This document shows, piece after piece, positions 47,356 to 59,139 of a stretch of DNA of 64,000 bases (the first letter of the stretch is position 1; each line of letters opens with the position of its first letter). Location: the NCBI GenBank assembly GCA_902728285.1, contig CACVBU010000046.1, positions 1,171,997-1,235,996 on the forward strand. The letters are read 5' to 3'. The stretch comes from Clytia hemisphaerica. Taxonomy: Eukaryota > Cnidaria > Hydrozoa > Leptothecata > Clytiidae. The notes under the pieces are model-generated. The model saw only the letters and a program-made list of their open reading frames with translations. It was not told where the DNA came from and ran no database searches. A program made the translations under genes and the position numbers.

Positions 47356-47576
47356 TACACGTTTTTTATAAGAACAAAATATATAAAAACATAAGGCTTC
47401 GATGGCCAAAATGTTAAGAAAAAGTTGAGAACATTTTAAGCCTTTATGAACTCTAAAACACCCGATTTCCTAGGAAAATGAATACAAAAATACTTGCAAA
47501 ATGGGGGAAAATAAGAGCATGTTAAGAACATCCAAAGGCTTCAAAAATTTTGTATGTTCTTTAAAAAAAAGTGTAC
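47356..47576. mobile_element. ATAAGAACA MITE family copy
   Basis: It starts TACACGTTTTTTATAAGAAC and ends TTCTTTAAAAAAAAGTGTA. The interior has AAGGCTTCGATGGCCAAAAT and CATCCAAAGGCTTCAAAAAT, the reverse orientation of words in the bZIP-unit copies. This is outside the array, showing that the family is dispersed. Confidence 0.65.
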
Positions 47577-47719
47577 GTAAAGTCACTTCTTGATAAAAAG
47601 TTGCAGACGGATCAGTGCAGGGAAAAAGCCAGTCTGTCTCGTAAAGACTTTACAACATGAGTCTGAACTAAATTTCATTTCGGGACAGATAATATAGATA
47701 AAGCGAAAATAATAAAATG

Positions 47720-47940
47720 TAGTGTTTCCGGAAACCGGCCGGGTGAAAAAATAATAATTTTCTGACCCGGCCGCAAACTTCGTTAGTAATCGATAGATTA
47801 GTATTCAGGGCTTACTTCATACTGTTTGTACTAAAAAGTTATCTTAAAAGTTCTATTTCAATGATCAAAAATAGCAAAAAAAGTTTTTCCGGCCGGACGC
47901 ATGAGAGCTTTTTTCCTTGACCCGTATTCCGGAAACACTA
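47720..47940. mobile_element. MITE with TAGTGTTTCCGG ends
   Basis: The left end TAGTGTTTCCGGAAAC and the right end TTCCGGAAACACTA are inverted copies, and an inner pair GGCCGGGT / CCCGGCCG adds to the stem. TAGTGTTTCC-type ends are common in hAT elements, but no 8-bp duplication is clear here. Confidence 0.65.
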
Positions 47941-48098
47941 TTTTTTTCGCCTAAAGTTCTTTTTTCGAGATTTATCTATATACAGAAAGAAGCGAGGTTT
48001 AGGAAACAAACTAGTACTTCTTATGCTTACCTCTTACGATGAGAGACAGCGATTATGGCTTCGTTGTTTGATCGCAATCTCACATCTACGGAACCGAA

Positions 48099-48290
48099 TG
48101 GTAAAAAGTCTTGCGCTACCTAAACAAGAAAAGAAAGGGTATTTGAAGTTAACTTTCCTGTACAAATTCGTCTTAAATGACTTAATCAACAGAGCCAAAT
48201 GGTAAAAAGTCTTGCGCTACCTAAATAACAAAAGAAAGGGTATTTAAAAGAAACTTTCCTATACAACTTCGTCTTAATCTCATAGTGCGG
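48099..48290. repeat. 100-bp tandem duplication
   Basis: ATGGTAAAAAGTCTTGCGCT recurs at 48099 and 48199. Both copies continue through AAAGAAAGGGTATTT, ACTTTCCT and TTCGTCTTAA with a few differences. It consists of two copies only; no gene is involved. Confidence 0.7.
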
Positions 48291-49746
48291 AAAGGGGTCT
48301 GATCTTAAATGACCCCCATTCTTGGCATCCCCCTAACCTAATGTCTACCCCCCAAGGATTTTGGACAACTTTCAGACTACTCTAACAGAAAACTTCGATC
48401 AAAAGTAAGTGTATTTTCAACTTTTATTATAAGTTCGTGTTAAAGGGACTAAAACCGTAAACGAACTTCTATAATTCGGACTGGTTCTCAGATCTCCTGC
48501 GTCAACCCTCGTAGAATACTCTCTATAATCCACATCTCTCTGTAGTTCGAACAAATTAAACTTTACATTTGAGATCGAATTAGCGAGAGTTAACTGTAGT
48601 TAAATTATGGAGACAATGGGTTTGAATGATTGAAGTTCGAATTATACAGAAAATTTATTGTATTGACAAGAACTGACCAGAACAGTTATTTCGATCAGTT
48701 TTGTTTAATAAATCAAAATTTTGCTTTTATCGTCCTTGATCTTTTGATGAAGAACTTTCAGGGGTCTGGAACCGAGAAGATCCATACAGAATCTTGTTGG
48801 CAATAAAAAATGTTTCAAAGCAAATATATCATATATCTCTTTCTATTGGTGCTTCCGTTTCAGTATCCTATTCCTTTTGATGTCAATAGTTTGAAAAAAA
48901 TTATCTTGCAAAGGGTTAAGTTATAATATCCCCTTTGCTTTAATGTAATTCTGACTCATTGGAGTTTTGCCTAAAGTTCGAGGAAAAAGGTAATTCATTT
49001 ATTTTTTTTCAAATTCAAGCATTCACGCAATTGAAAAAGCCCATTTACGCATTAAATCAAATCGCTGGGGGCCCCTTTTGTAATCTTGTTGGGTTCTAGC
49101 GAGAGTATTTTATTTATTTCCAAAATATTTATTTCGAAATACAATATGAGTAACCAGCTTGAATCTTGAGTAACGAATGTGGAGGATATCAAACCCACTC
49201 CATCTCACCTCTGTTATGACTATATATGGGCATTCAAAGGGCATTTGGAAATTAGATTTAAACAAAAGCTTTGCGAAAACATCTTGTATAAGGAGTATCT
49301 CATTGCAGGCTATAAATGATATCATTGCGCCATAAAACTGTCAAAATTTCGAGCGAGAATTCTTAGAACACATTACGCCGAACATCTTGAGTATTCGAAT
49401 ACGAAAAAACAGAAGAAATTTTCTCCTCTTTCTTTTATGCTACATAAAAATTTTCATCGACTCGAAGAAGATATGGCAACTCACGCAAACTAATAAGCTT
49501 TCTCGAATAACAGCTCGACCGATAATTTCAATATGTGAAAAACTAAAATCGAAGGGTCTTCCTTACATTATGAAAAATATAAAATTATTTACTCTTTACT
49601 GTTTTACTTAAAATCTTGAAGATAAATGTTAACCAATGAAAATATTTTATATGTAACATTCGTAAATAATCTGGAAAAATCATAATTCAAAAGCGCATAC
49701 TGTATTTACAAAAGAATTTAGATCTGAGTAGTGACAACACAACAGC
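48291..49746. other. Stretch without a supported gene
   Basis: AT-rich. A plus-strand frame at 49387-49611 and adjoining frames to about 49200 read without many stops (for example FRARILRTHYAEHLEYSN in a neighbouring frame) but have no recognisable motif and no consistent splice sites. No tRNA or repeat structure was noted. Confidence 0.3.
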
Positions 49747-50199
49747 CACTGACATCCACCAAACGTCTATTTAGCGTCCAAGGGTGACGTTAGAATAATG
49801 CTAAACAACCTTACCCTAGTTAAAGCTATATCCGCTCTCTTTGATCGGAGTTTTTAGTGATGCAATAATGGTAGCACTTCTCGATGTGGGTCAATTTACA
49901 ATTCGAAAACTTTTCCATTTAAAAACGCTGTCATTCTTGATATGCGTAATTCAAGATAACGTCATATTTTTTAACGGAAGCACTCGAAAAAAGCCGGTTT
50001 TTGACCTCCGTGTTTCTATTTTTAGTAACAGAGAGGGATCAAATCCCGGCTTTTTAAGGGTGTTTCCACTAGAAAAATGACTTACGCATATCAAGAATTA
50101 GCATTAAGTAGTGGTACCATTAGGGTACCACTTTTAAAAAACACCGATCTAGTTTGACCAGCATCGAGAAATTGCGTCCAGGGTTTATGAAGGTCAGTG
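49747..50199. mobile_element. Larger foldback MITE, same family as the channel-intron copy
   Basis: The right part reads GGTACCATTAGGGTACCACT, then GTCCAGGGTTTATGAAGGTC and AGTGG, matching 20250-20345. The left part has CCACTGACATCC and GATCGGAGTTTTTAGTG, the inverted counterpart, and an inner inverted pair, ATTCTTGATATGCGTAA / TTACGCATATCAAGAAT, flanks the core. The right end lies six bases from the stop codon of the 50205-50930 ORF. A 79-codon frame inside is not supported as a gene. Confidence 0.65.
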
Positions 50200-50204
50200 G
50201 TGCA

Positions 50205-50930
50205 TCAGACCCATTTTGGGGAGCTAACAATCTGCTTCCTACCATAAACACCGAAGTAAACTCTAGCAGCTGTGCATTCTTTACAAAAGTCTTTCAGTAA
50301 GGCTGAAAAATATTTCCCCGATTTCGGCATTATGGAAAACTCGATGATCAAATCGGGGAAATGATTCCGTTCGTAATCCGTTTGTGTGTTTTTATACACA
50401 ATCAATCCTTGGAGATATTTCCCCGATACGGGATGTGCTTTAAATGTCTCGATTAAGAAATTAGCTTGTTCGTGGACTTGTGTGTTCGAATCCTCGTGAT
50501 CGATTCGTTCGATAAAACAACACACTTTATCGGATACTTTATCGTTTGAAACGGTCGCATCATCGATTGAAACATACGATTGTCGCCAGATCGCTTTCTT
50601 ATGTAAAATGTATGCACCTAATGAATCAGGTGTACACAAATCGATTTCAATCTCTGGATCGTAAATAATTCCATCTGGATGCAGAGATGAAAATTCAGCA
50701 AAACTGAGTGTTTTTCTTGTATAACATTTATAAGGGACAATCTTGTCGCATGTTTTTATACATTTGGTTAACTGCATTGTGATCTTCGATTCACCGCATC
50801 TCTCCTCTAGTTGATTTTTGAGGATTTTGCGTCGCGAGCAACGACTGGTGTCTCTGTAACCTACAAAAATGTGAATGATCGATTCGGAGTTCGTTGGATG
50901 TCGTTCGTTCTTTTTCACGCTGTTAATCAT
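50205..50930 (-). CDS. Unrecognised 241-residue protein, possibly a last exon
   Basis: Open frame from ATG (50928-50930) to TGA. I do not recognise a family. The first 90 residues contain eight cysteines (RCSRRK, ERCGES, TKCIKTC, YKCYTRK). The middle reads IDLCTPDSLGAYILHKKAIW, and the C-terminus has two similar phrases, HPVSGKYLQGLIVYK and MPKSGKYFSALLKDF, hinting at an internal duplication. No signal peptide or membrane segment starts the ORF. A possible acceptor (TTTCTTAG) sits one base before the ATG, and a small upstream exon near 51427-51462 (ending at a GTAAGTG donor) would splice in frame, so the true start may be elsewhere. Base composition and lack of stops over 241 codons support a real gene. 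Confidence 0.5.
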   Translation of the reverse strand: MINSVKKNERHPTNSESIIHIFVGYRDTSRCSRRKILKNQLEERCGESKITMQLTKCIKTCDKIVPYKCYTRKTLSFAEFSSLHPDGIIYDPEIEIDLCTPDSLGAYILHKKAIWRQSYVSIDDATVSNDKVSDKVCCFIERIDHEDSNTQVHEQANFLIETFKAHPVSGKYLQGLIVYKNTQTDYERNHFPDLIIEFSIMPKSGKYFSALLKDFCKECTAARVYFGVYGRKQIVSSPKWV

Positions 50931-51009
50931 CCTAAGAAAGTAGATAAAGTCGATATTTAATGTGGATAGCCCAGTAATCTAGGGCTTTTAGGCAGTCTTT
51001 CGATTGTTT

Positions 51010-51130
51010 TCACGGGGTCCACGGCCAGCCAGCCGGCTCGGCTATCAATGAACTGAACGAAACATTTGAAGGAGCGAAGATTCGAACCGCGAATCCCTGG
51101 TTTAAACAGCTGATGCTCCTCCTCCAGGAA
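51010..51130 (-). mobile_element. Possible tRNA-derived SINE fragment
   Basis: The minus strand has GCGGTTCGAATCTTCG, close to a pol III box B, preceded about 35 bp earlier by GGAGGAGGAGCATCAG. No acceptable box A or cloverleaf fold was found, so a tRNA gene is unlikely. Confidence 0.3.
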
Positions 51131-51179
51131 AAAACGTTCAAAAATGTGATTATTGTAACTTTTCTCAGCTATCATGGTA

Positions 51180-54100
51180 TATTTGGTATTTGAAATACAT
51201 CAAAATTTAGAAGTTTAGGACGAAGTTTTGATCAAAGCTTCAATGATGAAGATTCATGGACAGACGGAAAGTTCTTTTAAATCACATCTCAATGATAAAA
51301 AAGTATGTAGTCGATTCTTGACCACTCAGTTCTTTACTTCTCACTCTTGTAAACAAATTCGCAAATAAAAACGTCGACACGGCGACCTGGGCTTTGTCGA
51401 AAAGCAATTTATATAGAACACTTACGGGTAGCTGTGTTTCATCATTTTGCAGCGCAATCTCTTTTAGAAAAACAACCAAAGAAAAAAGTTTTGACAAGGT
51501 GAAGTCTATCTTCTGTTAAAGCTTGAGCTTTGTCTTTATGTGCGTTCTTCAATAATATTCAACCAGTACGAAAATCTTTTTCTTTTCTTCTGTGATACAA
51601 ATATTATTCAACAGACAGGAGACAAGTGATTTGAAACAGGATGTTTTTGCAGCTTTAAGTGGATATGTATATACTGTAAGTAGGTATTCTTCTTTATGTA
51701 TGTCCAACTAGAAGCCAACTGTGAAAATGATGTTATGTTTTCACCAATCTTCCTTTAAATACAATTTCTTCTTCGCCCTGCTTTCGTTTATCCTGACCTC
51801 TGTTGCGTCAAGAGTTTTGACATAATGAGACATGAGTTGAGATGAAAAAATTAGATAGAATGACATTCTCACATTGCTTTTAACGAGCTTCTTAACGAGG
51901 ATGATTAGTGATCATTAGTGAAGATCATCGAGTCCAAATAATGGTTGCTTCCTCATTTTTAAGAACTTTTAATCTTTAAGAATAATAAGAAATCATGGCC
52001 AAAAGACGGGGGTAAGATTGAAGATACCCCCTGGAAATGATCGATATTTTCATAGTATTAACTGTCCTTACACTTACAGGACTTAATAAAGTTTACAACG
52101 AAAAAGGTTCTTAGAATACTGTATACATTACACACCCCTGTCACTCTCACAGCCTCGGTGGAACTTCAGTGTTTTCAGTGGGATATAAATCCCTATTGAA
52201 ATCTCAATGGGGATAGGCATTTTATGATCCTAGGTTAAAAAATCCAGTAGGGTTGGTTTTAAAGTGCAATTTTCAGACATTGATTTTCGAGTGAGGATGA
52301 AATCAAAGTTAATTTCCCAGTGGGACTGAAATTCCAGGGTATTTTCTCACCGGGGACCGAATTTTTGCCAAATTTTCTGTGACTAAGGAGTGTCATTACC
52401 AAAGCTTTACGTATCCAATACAAAAATCTCTTGAGTACAAAATGTATCAAAACAATTGTAGCATCAAGCGGAGAGCACCCGTGTGTCGCTATAAGAAATA
52501 TTATACCAAAGAAGTTCTACGGTTTCGATAGTTTTGCAACTCATGAAGAAGGCGTAGTATAACGGTCGTTAAGAAAATTAAAACTTAACCATTTCTAAAG
52601 ACCTTATGTCTGTTAAACCTCAACAATGAGAAATTCTAAACGTGAATTTAAATGAAAATTAAAGCCGATACGACATGGTTCAAAAGTAATTTCCTTGTAA
52701 TTATTGCTACTGCAACGAGAAAACGAGAAAATCTCGTATTTTAACTTTGTCAAAACTTAATGACGCATATACTCTTTTTCTGGAATTAATCTTGTCAGCC
52801 AAGCACTTAATCTAAGGTAAGTTGAAAATAATTACATTCTTCCACTTTTATATTATACTTCCCAAATAGGTGTCATTATTCCCCCTCAAAATTTGCGTCA
52901 ATCCATTCATTTTATAGTGTGCGATGGAGCAGCGGCCGAGTTAGGTCTTATTTCAGTTTACTTGAGCTTTTTAGAAAGGTGTACTCTGGCCTAAAACGGT
53001 TCCAAATCACAAAATCAAACGAACAATAAATCTAATGGTCTCAATTCGAAAATAACCCTTTTACTCTTGAACTTAGACCAAAGACGGCGGATACAACTTG
53101 GCAGTTGTAGTTGTTACAAGGAAATGAGTTCACTTGCTCAACAAAATTAATGAGGATATTTATAGTTAATGAGGCTTGTACTTATGGGCTAAATCACGAT
53201 ACACGACCGCGCGAACGAAAGCTATCCAAATTGGACTGGGTTGTGTGGTGCCCCTTTTTTGTCCAAATTATTGAAGCCTAGTAGAAATAATTTGTGAGAA
53301 TACAATACTAGAACCTTTTAACGGTCATTTAAAGAAAAAAAGTTCAAATTTGATCCGTAACTTTAGTTACTGTAGTAATTTTTGTAAAAAGTACTAAAAT
53401 CTACTTCTGTTTACTGAAAAATTACAGACCAGACCATTTTTATGGTGAAAAGTAGAGAATATTTTTAGATCCCAAACATTCTAACGAAGACTCAAAATAA
53501 AAATCAGAACAATCTGGAGCAATGGGTAATCTTTTATACCTAATTAATAGGTGCAAGCTTTACATCTATGTTAACTCAGGGATTCACACCTTGCAAGGAA
53601 ATAACATTTGATAATTATATTTAATCAGAAGGTCTCAGTTCAAATAGTGCAGGAAACAAGCTCTGACCATGTGTTAAGTTAAATCTTGGAATATCTTCTG
53701 CATCATAAATGAATAATTAGAATATTTCTCCAAAGTTTTACCCCCTGGCTCCAATGAGGATTATCAGCTAAAAAGTTTTTATTTTTTTACTCTGGTGTGT
53801 GAAATACACGGCTACCCCACAACCTAGCCAAATTGGCTACCCTGCTTTTTAGACCAACCCCCAAAAAAAACAATTACTAACCAATTACCAAGGTCTTTTA
53901 AAGAGTTTTTACATGTATTTGGTAATTGGCATGAATAATGAGAACTCCAAATTAAACAGTAAATTATTTGAAGAAATTTTTTGAATCTCATCTGTGGAAA
54001 CTATGATGCATACAAACAAAGTGAAAGGATTTATTGCACAAAAGAAGGTCAAGATGTAAGTGTAATAAAATAATCTTTGCTGACTTTTTTATCAAACCAA

Positions 54101-54403
54101 AACAAACAGAAGTGTCTTTCTGGTTCTTTTGTTTTTCTTCTCTTTTTATCTTGCTTTTTATATGCTCTCAAAGTCCAAATACATTCAAAGTACCATTACA
54201 ATGAACAGCATGTAACCATACTGTTCTGCCAAGTTCAAATAAATTTAGCCCTCCACCCGAAGCATTACAGAAGAAATCTTCATTTATTTTTCCAATTTCA
54301 ACTGCTACAACTAAGCAACGAGATTCAATTTCTGCTCTTCATCATCAACTATATATTGTACGTACAAATCAGCCTGCTAAAAACCTGATGTCACACAACC
54401 GCT
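51180..54403. other. Long stretch without a supported gene
   Basis: No frame here carries recognisable motifs. A weak box-A-like word (GGCGTAGTATAACGGTCG, near 52550) has no box B partner. A run of CAGTGGG/CCCAGTGGGA words at 52160-52400 resembles sequence at 3150-3240 and may be a decayed dispersed element. A simple run of eight A lies near 53865. The frame at 54077-54388 is hydrophobic by AT content only. Confidence 0.35.
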
Positions 54404-56278
54404 GAACTTCGAGAGTTATTCGAGAGAGTTATCTTAGTCCAACTTTGCAAATTCATCGAAGACAAAACACTTTACCACCAAACACAGTCTGGATTTCGTA
54501 AAGGTCACTCCACCACAACCTTACTCGTAAAACTGAGGGATGATATCAAGAAAGCGATGGCGAAAAGTGAAGTTACCATATCCATCCTAATAGACTACTC
54601 AAAAGCCTTCGATACTATTGATCACACCAATTTGCTTCTGAAATTACGAGACATGAATTTTTCCATTGATTCTCTGCAGATATTATCGAGCTATTTAAAA
54701 GACAGAAAGCAATATGTCCAAGTCGAAGATAAAACTTCATCAATTAAATCTATGTTTTTCGGAGTTCCACAGGGTAGTATACTAGGCCCTGTGTTATTCA
54801 ATCTATATGTCGTTGAACTTTCCGACCAAATATTATCCAGTAGCATTCAGTATGCCGACGACACCACCCTCTATCGGCACTGCAAAGTTAGAGACTTATT
54901 GCAGACTATCAAGGAAATGGAGAAAGATGTCGAAAATCTTCGATCCTGGTCGAAGGATAGTAATCTACTTTTTAACAGTGATAAACTGCAACTTATCATC
55001 TTCCATTCAAATCGTATAAGGAATTACCCAAAGAATCAAAGTCTACTCTTTCGATGCTCTGGGAAATCCATCGAACACAAAGTCAATGTCAAACTACTTG
55101 GAGTTCAACTCGACGAAAATCTTACTTGGTCGACACACATAAACGGTATCATTAAATCATCATCTCAAGGCACCCTACGCTCTCTTCTTCGAAAATTCAG
55201 TCGTTTCACACCCTTTAGTGTACGTAAAACACTTGCTGAAACATTGATACTATCAAAACTGAATTACAGTAATGTTGTCTTTGCACAGATTCCGAAATAC
55301 CAACTTGATCGACTACAAAAAATTCAGAACATAGCAGCTGGTTACGTTCTATCGCGATATGCTACCCTACACGATGTGATTGAATTAAAATGGTTACCTG
55401 TGAAAGAGTATTTTGAGCTCAACACATCAAAATTGTTCACAAATCCCGTCGTGATGCTAACCACCCCCATTATCTGAAAGTTGAGTTTTTGTGATCAAAG
55501 TAAGGGTCTTCGATCCACAGATAAAGAATCTTTGGTCAAAGTTGTAAATGATGGCACTTTCCAATGTCAGGCACGATGTTATGATGATTTGCCGGAAAAT
55601 ATTAAATCTTTAGAAACTCTAGATGAATTTAATTCAGAGGCAAAGAAATTTTATTTTGACAAATCATTAGCTCGCTCTTTGTCTCTCATGATCATATTTT
55701 TTAGCTTAGAATTCTGTCCTTTTCTAGGTTCAATTTTTTTATACCAATTTCTGTCTGTCACTATTACAACACTTCGACCTTTGATCCCCAATTCCATTCT
55801 TACATTACTATCCTATTCTAGCAATCTTATGCCTATTTCAGTGATTTGAGTTTTGTGTTCTCTTTTGCTATTTTAAGTTAATAATTTATCTTAATTTATC
55901 ATTATTTTATTTTTCTTAGATCTTAAGATTAACTAAATATTTTTTTTTTTTTTTTTATCACAAAAATTTTTTGCTGCTTTAGGCAGATATACACATTTAG
56001 ACCTTTTCAACCGCTTTAGACTCTTTGCCATTTTACTCAATATACTCATTACTCAACTCCGGTAGTTTCACTTCTCTCAAGTCTTCTTTCTAGCCTCGTT
56101 TAGCCTCTGGGTCCTTATTATCCTTTTTAAACTTATATATTTAATAAAAATTTATAACTATTTATTCTATTTATTCTATTTATTCTTTTGTATTTTCATT
56201 TTCATTTTTAAGTTTAGGCGGAAGAACAATTTGTACAAATTGAAGCCAAATAAATGTGAAATAAATAAAAAAAAAAAA
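54404..56278 (+). mobile_element. 5'-truncated LINE with a poly-A tail (CR1/jockey-like)
   Basis: The RT domain begins at about 54404 (LRELFERV, then QSGFRKGHSTTTLL). From ATG 54557 an open frame of 306 codons carries ILIDYSKAFDTIDH, GVPQGSILGPVLFNLY, QYADDTTLY and LLGVQLDENLTWSTHI, the palm and post-palm motifs of CR1/L2/jockey-type reverse transcriptases. A TGA at 55475-55477 interrupts it; the C-terminal tail continues in another frame (55481-55690, with CYDDLPENIKSLETLDEFN). A 3' UTR with a T run (about 55940-55957) ends in ATAAATAAAAAAAAAAAA at 56278. The endonuclease and most of the 5' half are missing, so this is a dead insertion. No target duplication was identified because the 5' end is blurred. 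Confidence 0.8.
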
Positions 56279-57626
56279 CTTCAAACCGTTCCAAAAAAAT
56301 TATATAAAGCTCTATCGGAAAACCGCTACTGCTTTAAGTTCTCAATCCTTTACTGAAAAATTTTAATTGACTGGTCATCCTTCAACTTCTTCAACATTAT
56401 AACGTTATAACGTTCCAGAGAAAGTTTGGTTTGATTCTAAAGAGACATCTCCCCGCCTTCCTAAAAAGGTGATATCGGTACCTTGGAATGCAAAGAAGCA
56501 GAAGAAGGAACACCTGCCAGATATGAAACTCGAGACCAGGTTTGCACACTTTTTTATAAGAGTGTTTTTATTGGTAATGGTGAAGCATGCATATAAAAAT
56601 TCAGCTAAATAAGAATGACATGCTGTACACTATGCTCATACAGATTATTTTTTGTTTATAAATAAGACAGTAATTTTTTATTGGTACCTATGTAAACTAG
56701 GAATGAAATCATGAAATTGTTAATTTTTATTGCAATGTTTAAGTCATGATATTATATTAATTCATTGAAATGATTATAGACATATTTTTGGTATACTAAA
56801 ATGTTGAATCTATATATTAATAGCGGTGCTTTGTGTGTCTGTGTGTCACCACTTTCGTTTTCACTTTGTTTGTGTTTTAGAATTATGACTTTTAATCTCT
56901 TGCTCCAAAAATTTGTTCTATTGGATTCGCGTCATTTGCAAAAGATTTCGCAAGCAATGTTTTGCTCTCGATAAGTCTGTTTTGATTGACAGATCGGATA
57001 GAGCCTGGTTTAGACTTTTTTCAGCCTTTGTTTTGAAATGTAAGGCCCATCTACATTTAGTAATTTTAATTTCTGCCCAGCTTTGCCTGATCCTATTTTT
57101 CTCTTTTCTTTTGTTTGAAATGTTTTCGAATGTATAACGATCGTATTTATTAATGACATTCGAATTCTTTTCAAAACAAAACAAGTTTCTTTTATAGAAA
57201 ACAACATTTCAAATGTAAATCAAAACATAAATTTTAAAAGTTTGTCGAACAATAACAGCATTCAAAGGGCGATGAAAAGCAAGAGAAGAAATTAGTGCAT
57301 CTATTTCAAGTCTTTCTTCATATAAAAACATTCATGTGGTTGTGGTTGATACTGTTAAAAACTGTGTACGTCATTTTACATGTTTAAATTCGAAAAGTTA
57401 TGGCAAGGGTTCAAAAAAGCAATTTAGAAATTGACTTATTATTTATCTTTTTATCTGATAAAAACTAAGTTGCACTATTCTGTGTGGCTTTCCCGCTTTT
57501 TCCTAAAGAATTGTCATTTCTACATTTTACTCCTCTTTACCATGATATTTTCTCAAACTGTCGATAACTGGACGGCGTATTTAATGCGAGTGAAGTGAGA
57601 AAAAGATCTCCGGGGGAGTTTTAGAG
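56279..57626. other. Stretch without a supported gene
   Basis: AT-rich. Overlapping frames at 56913-57207 on both strands have no recognisable motif. Nothing else was noted. Confidence 0.35.
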
Positions 57627-58520
57627 CCCGGGGGGCAGTCGGATTTTGGACTGACGCTATGTGCGGGCTAAAAGTTGGCATTCAAAGTTGCACCCTTACA
57701 GTGCAGCGGTTTTTCCCGAAAAATACATCCTCGCAGTGCATTTTTCGCAAAGTTGAATACCCTTACAGTGCAGTCTAGCTTTTCCTGGAGTGATTGAAAC
57801 GGGTCAAACAAAGATTTAAATAAAAGCAAATAAAAAATAGACACGCTGGGTGTGATTCTTCTATACAGTATATATTTATGTAATTTTGCATCTAAAAAGG
57901 GATCCAATCCCGGGGGGGGGGGCACTAGATCTGAAAACGACCATACGTTAGGCCCAAAATTTGGCTTCTAAAATCGGACCCTTACGTCCGAAGTGAATCA
58001 TCAGTGAATTTCCATGAAAAATCATACCCTTACAGTGCACTTTTTCAAAATTTGTCGCCCGTAAGTGCGAAAATTTTTGCAATTTTCCAAGAAAATGTGG
58101 AAATTTTCCTCCAAAATTGACCAACTTTGTGCCAATTTTACCAAAAAATTGGCCTTTTATCACAATTTCCTACCCTTACAGTGCAGTTCAGCGCAGTTTT
58201 GTAATTGTAATTGTAATCCTACCCTTATAATCCGCACTAGCTGAACTATGAAAAACCTACCCTTAAGGGCCAAACGTCTGGTAGGTCATTTACCTTGAGT
58301 GCCCCCCCCCCCGGGGATCCAATACGTACTTGATCCAATATTTGAAAAGAATTAGGTCAAGGCATTGAATCCCTTAAAAAAACTTTGACTGAACAATTTC
58401 ATTTTTGTTAGAATTTAGAAATGTGTACCCTTACAGTGCAGGCGGCAAAAAAAACCACCCTTACAGTGCCAGCTCATACCCGTCAGTCATTTTGCTTGGC
58501 TGCCACCCCCACCCGCCCGG
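57627..58520. mobile_element. Outer poly-G/poly-C element, probably split by a nested copy
   Basis: The left end is CCCGGGGGGCAGTCGG at 57627 and the likely right end is TGCCACCCCCACCCGCCCGG near 58518. TTAGAG flanks both sides, a partial match to a target duplication. Internal segments before 57900 and after 58420 carry CCCTTACAGTGCAG several times. If this reading is right, the element at 57909 was inserted into it later. Confidence 0.5.
57909..58315. mobile_element. Poly-G/poly-C-ended DNA transposon copy 3, nested
   Basis: The left end is CCCGGG extended to a run of 12 G then CACT; the right end is AGTG then a run of 12 C and GGG. The 8-bp word GATCCAAT flanks both ends exactly (57901-57908 and 58316-58323). 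Several CCCTTACAGTGCA words lie inside, plus ACGACCATACGTTAGGCCCA near the left end. No protein is encoded. Confidence 0.85.
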
Positions 58521-59139
58521 GGTTAGAGTCAATTTTGAAGATATCTTTTTATTCATTTGATCGTTTTTTTAAGCCAGCTTCAACATCCAAAGGACTTTTA
58601 GTGCGTTAAGCTACAGCTTGACCGGCGTGCGACGCCGGGTACCGGCTAGTAATAAATAATAGTAAAAGTAATAGAATACTCTATGCTTGTCTAGATTAAA
58701 TTTTTGTGAAAAACATTTGTCTTGGGAAAAAACTAAGTAGATTAAAATTGAAAGCAAGGGGAATTTATAGACCAAACCACCAACAAGAAAACTGGAAAAG
58801 AAAAAGAAAATTTTAGAAGTTGGGGCCGAAAGTGAAGCACGGAAAAATAAACATTACGTCATACGTCATAGATCGCCTTTTTTGCTTAACCTCTTTTTTC
58901 TCTATGCCGTGAAGCTTTAGGAATCAGGCTAAAACGCCTAGGATCCAGTCAAAAAACTCACGTAATAGATTCCGTACGTAATAGATAGTTTCTTGCCTAA
59001 CCTCGCTATTTGGCATTAGGCATTAAAACCATCTAATTACTTTTTAATACTTTTTAAATTAGATTTTTCCACTTCGTATTTCATGCCAATTCAAATTGAA
59101 AGGAAATTATTTGATCAGCGCTTTCCTGGCGAATGAAGA
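58521..59139. other. Stretch without a supported gene
   Basis: No ORF of interest. It contains GCGTGCGACGCCGGGTACCG (58627-58646), a small GC-rich patch. Similar words (AACGCCTAGGATCCAG, ACGTAATAGATTCCGTACGT) near 58935-58985 suggest a decayed repeat. Confidence 0.3.

Noticed and set aside
51010..51130. tRNA gene on the minus strand
   Set aside because: There is only a box-B-like word; no acceptor stem, D arm or anticodon arm can be drawn.
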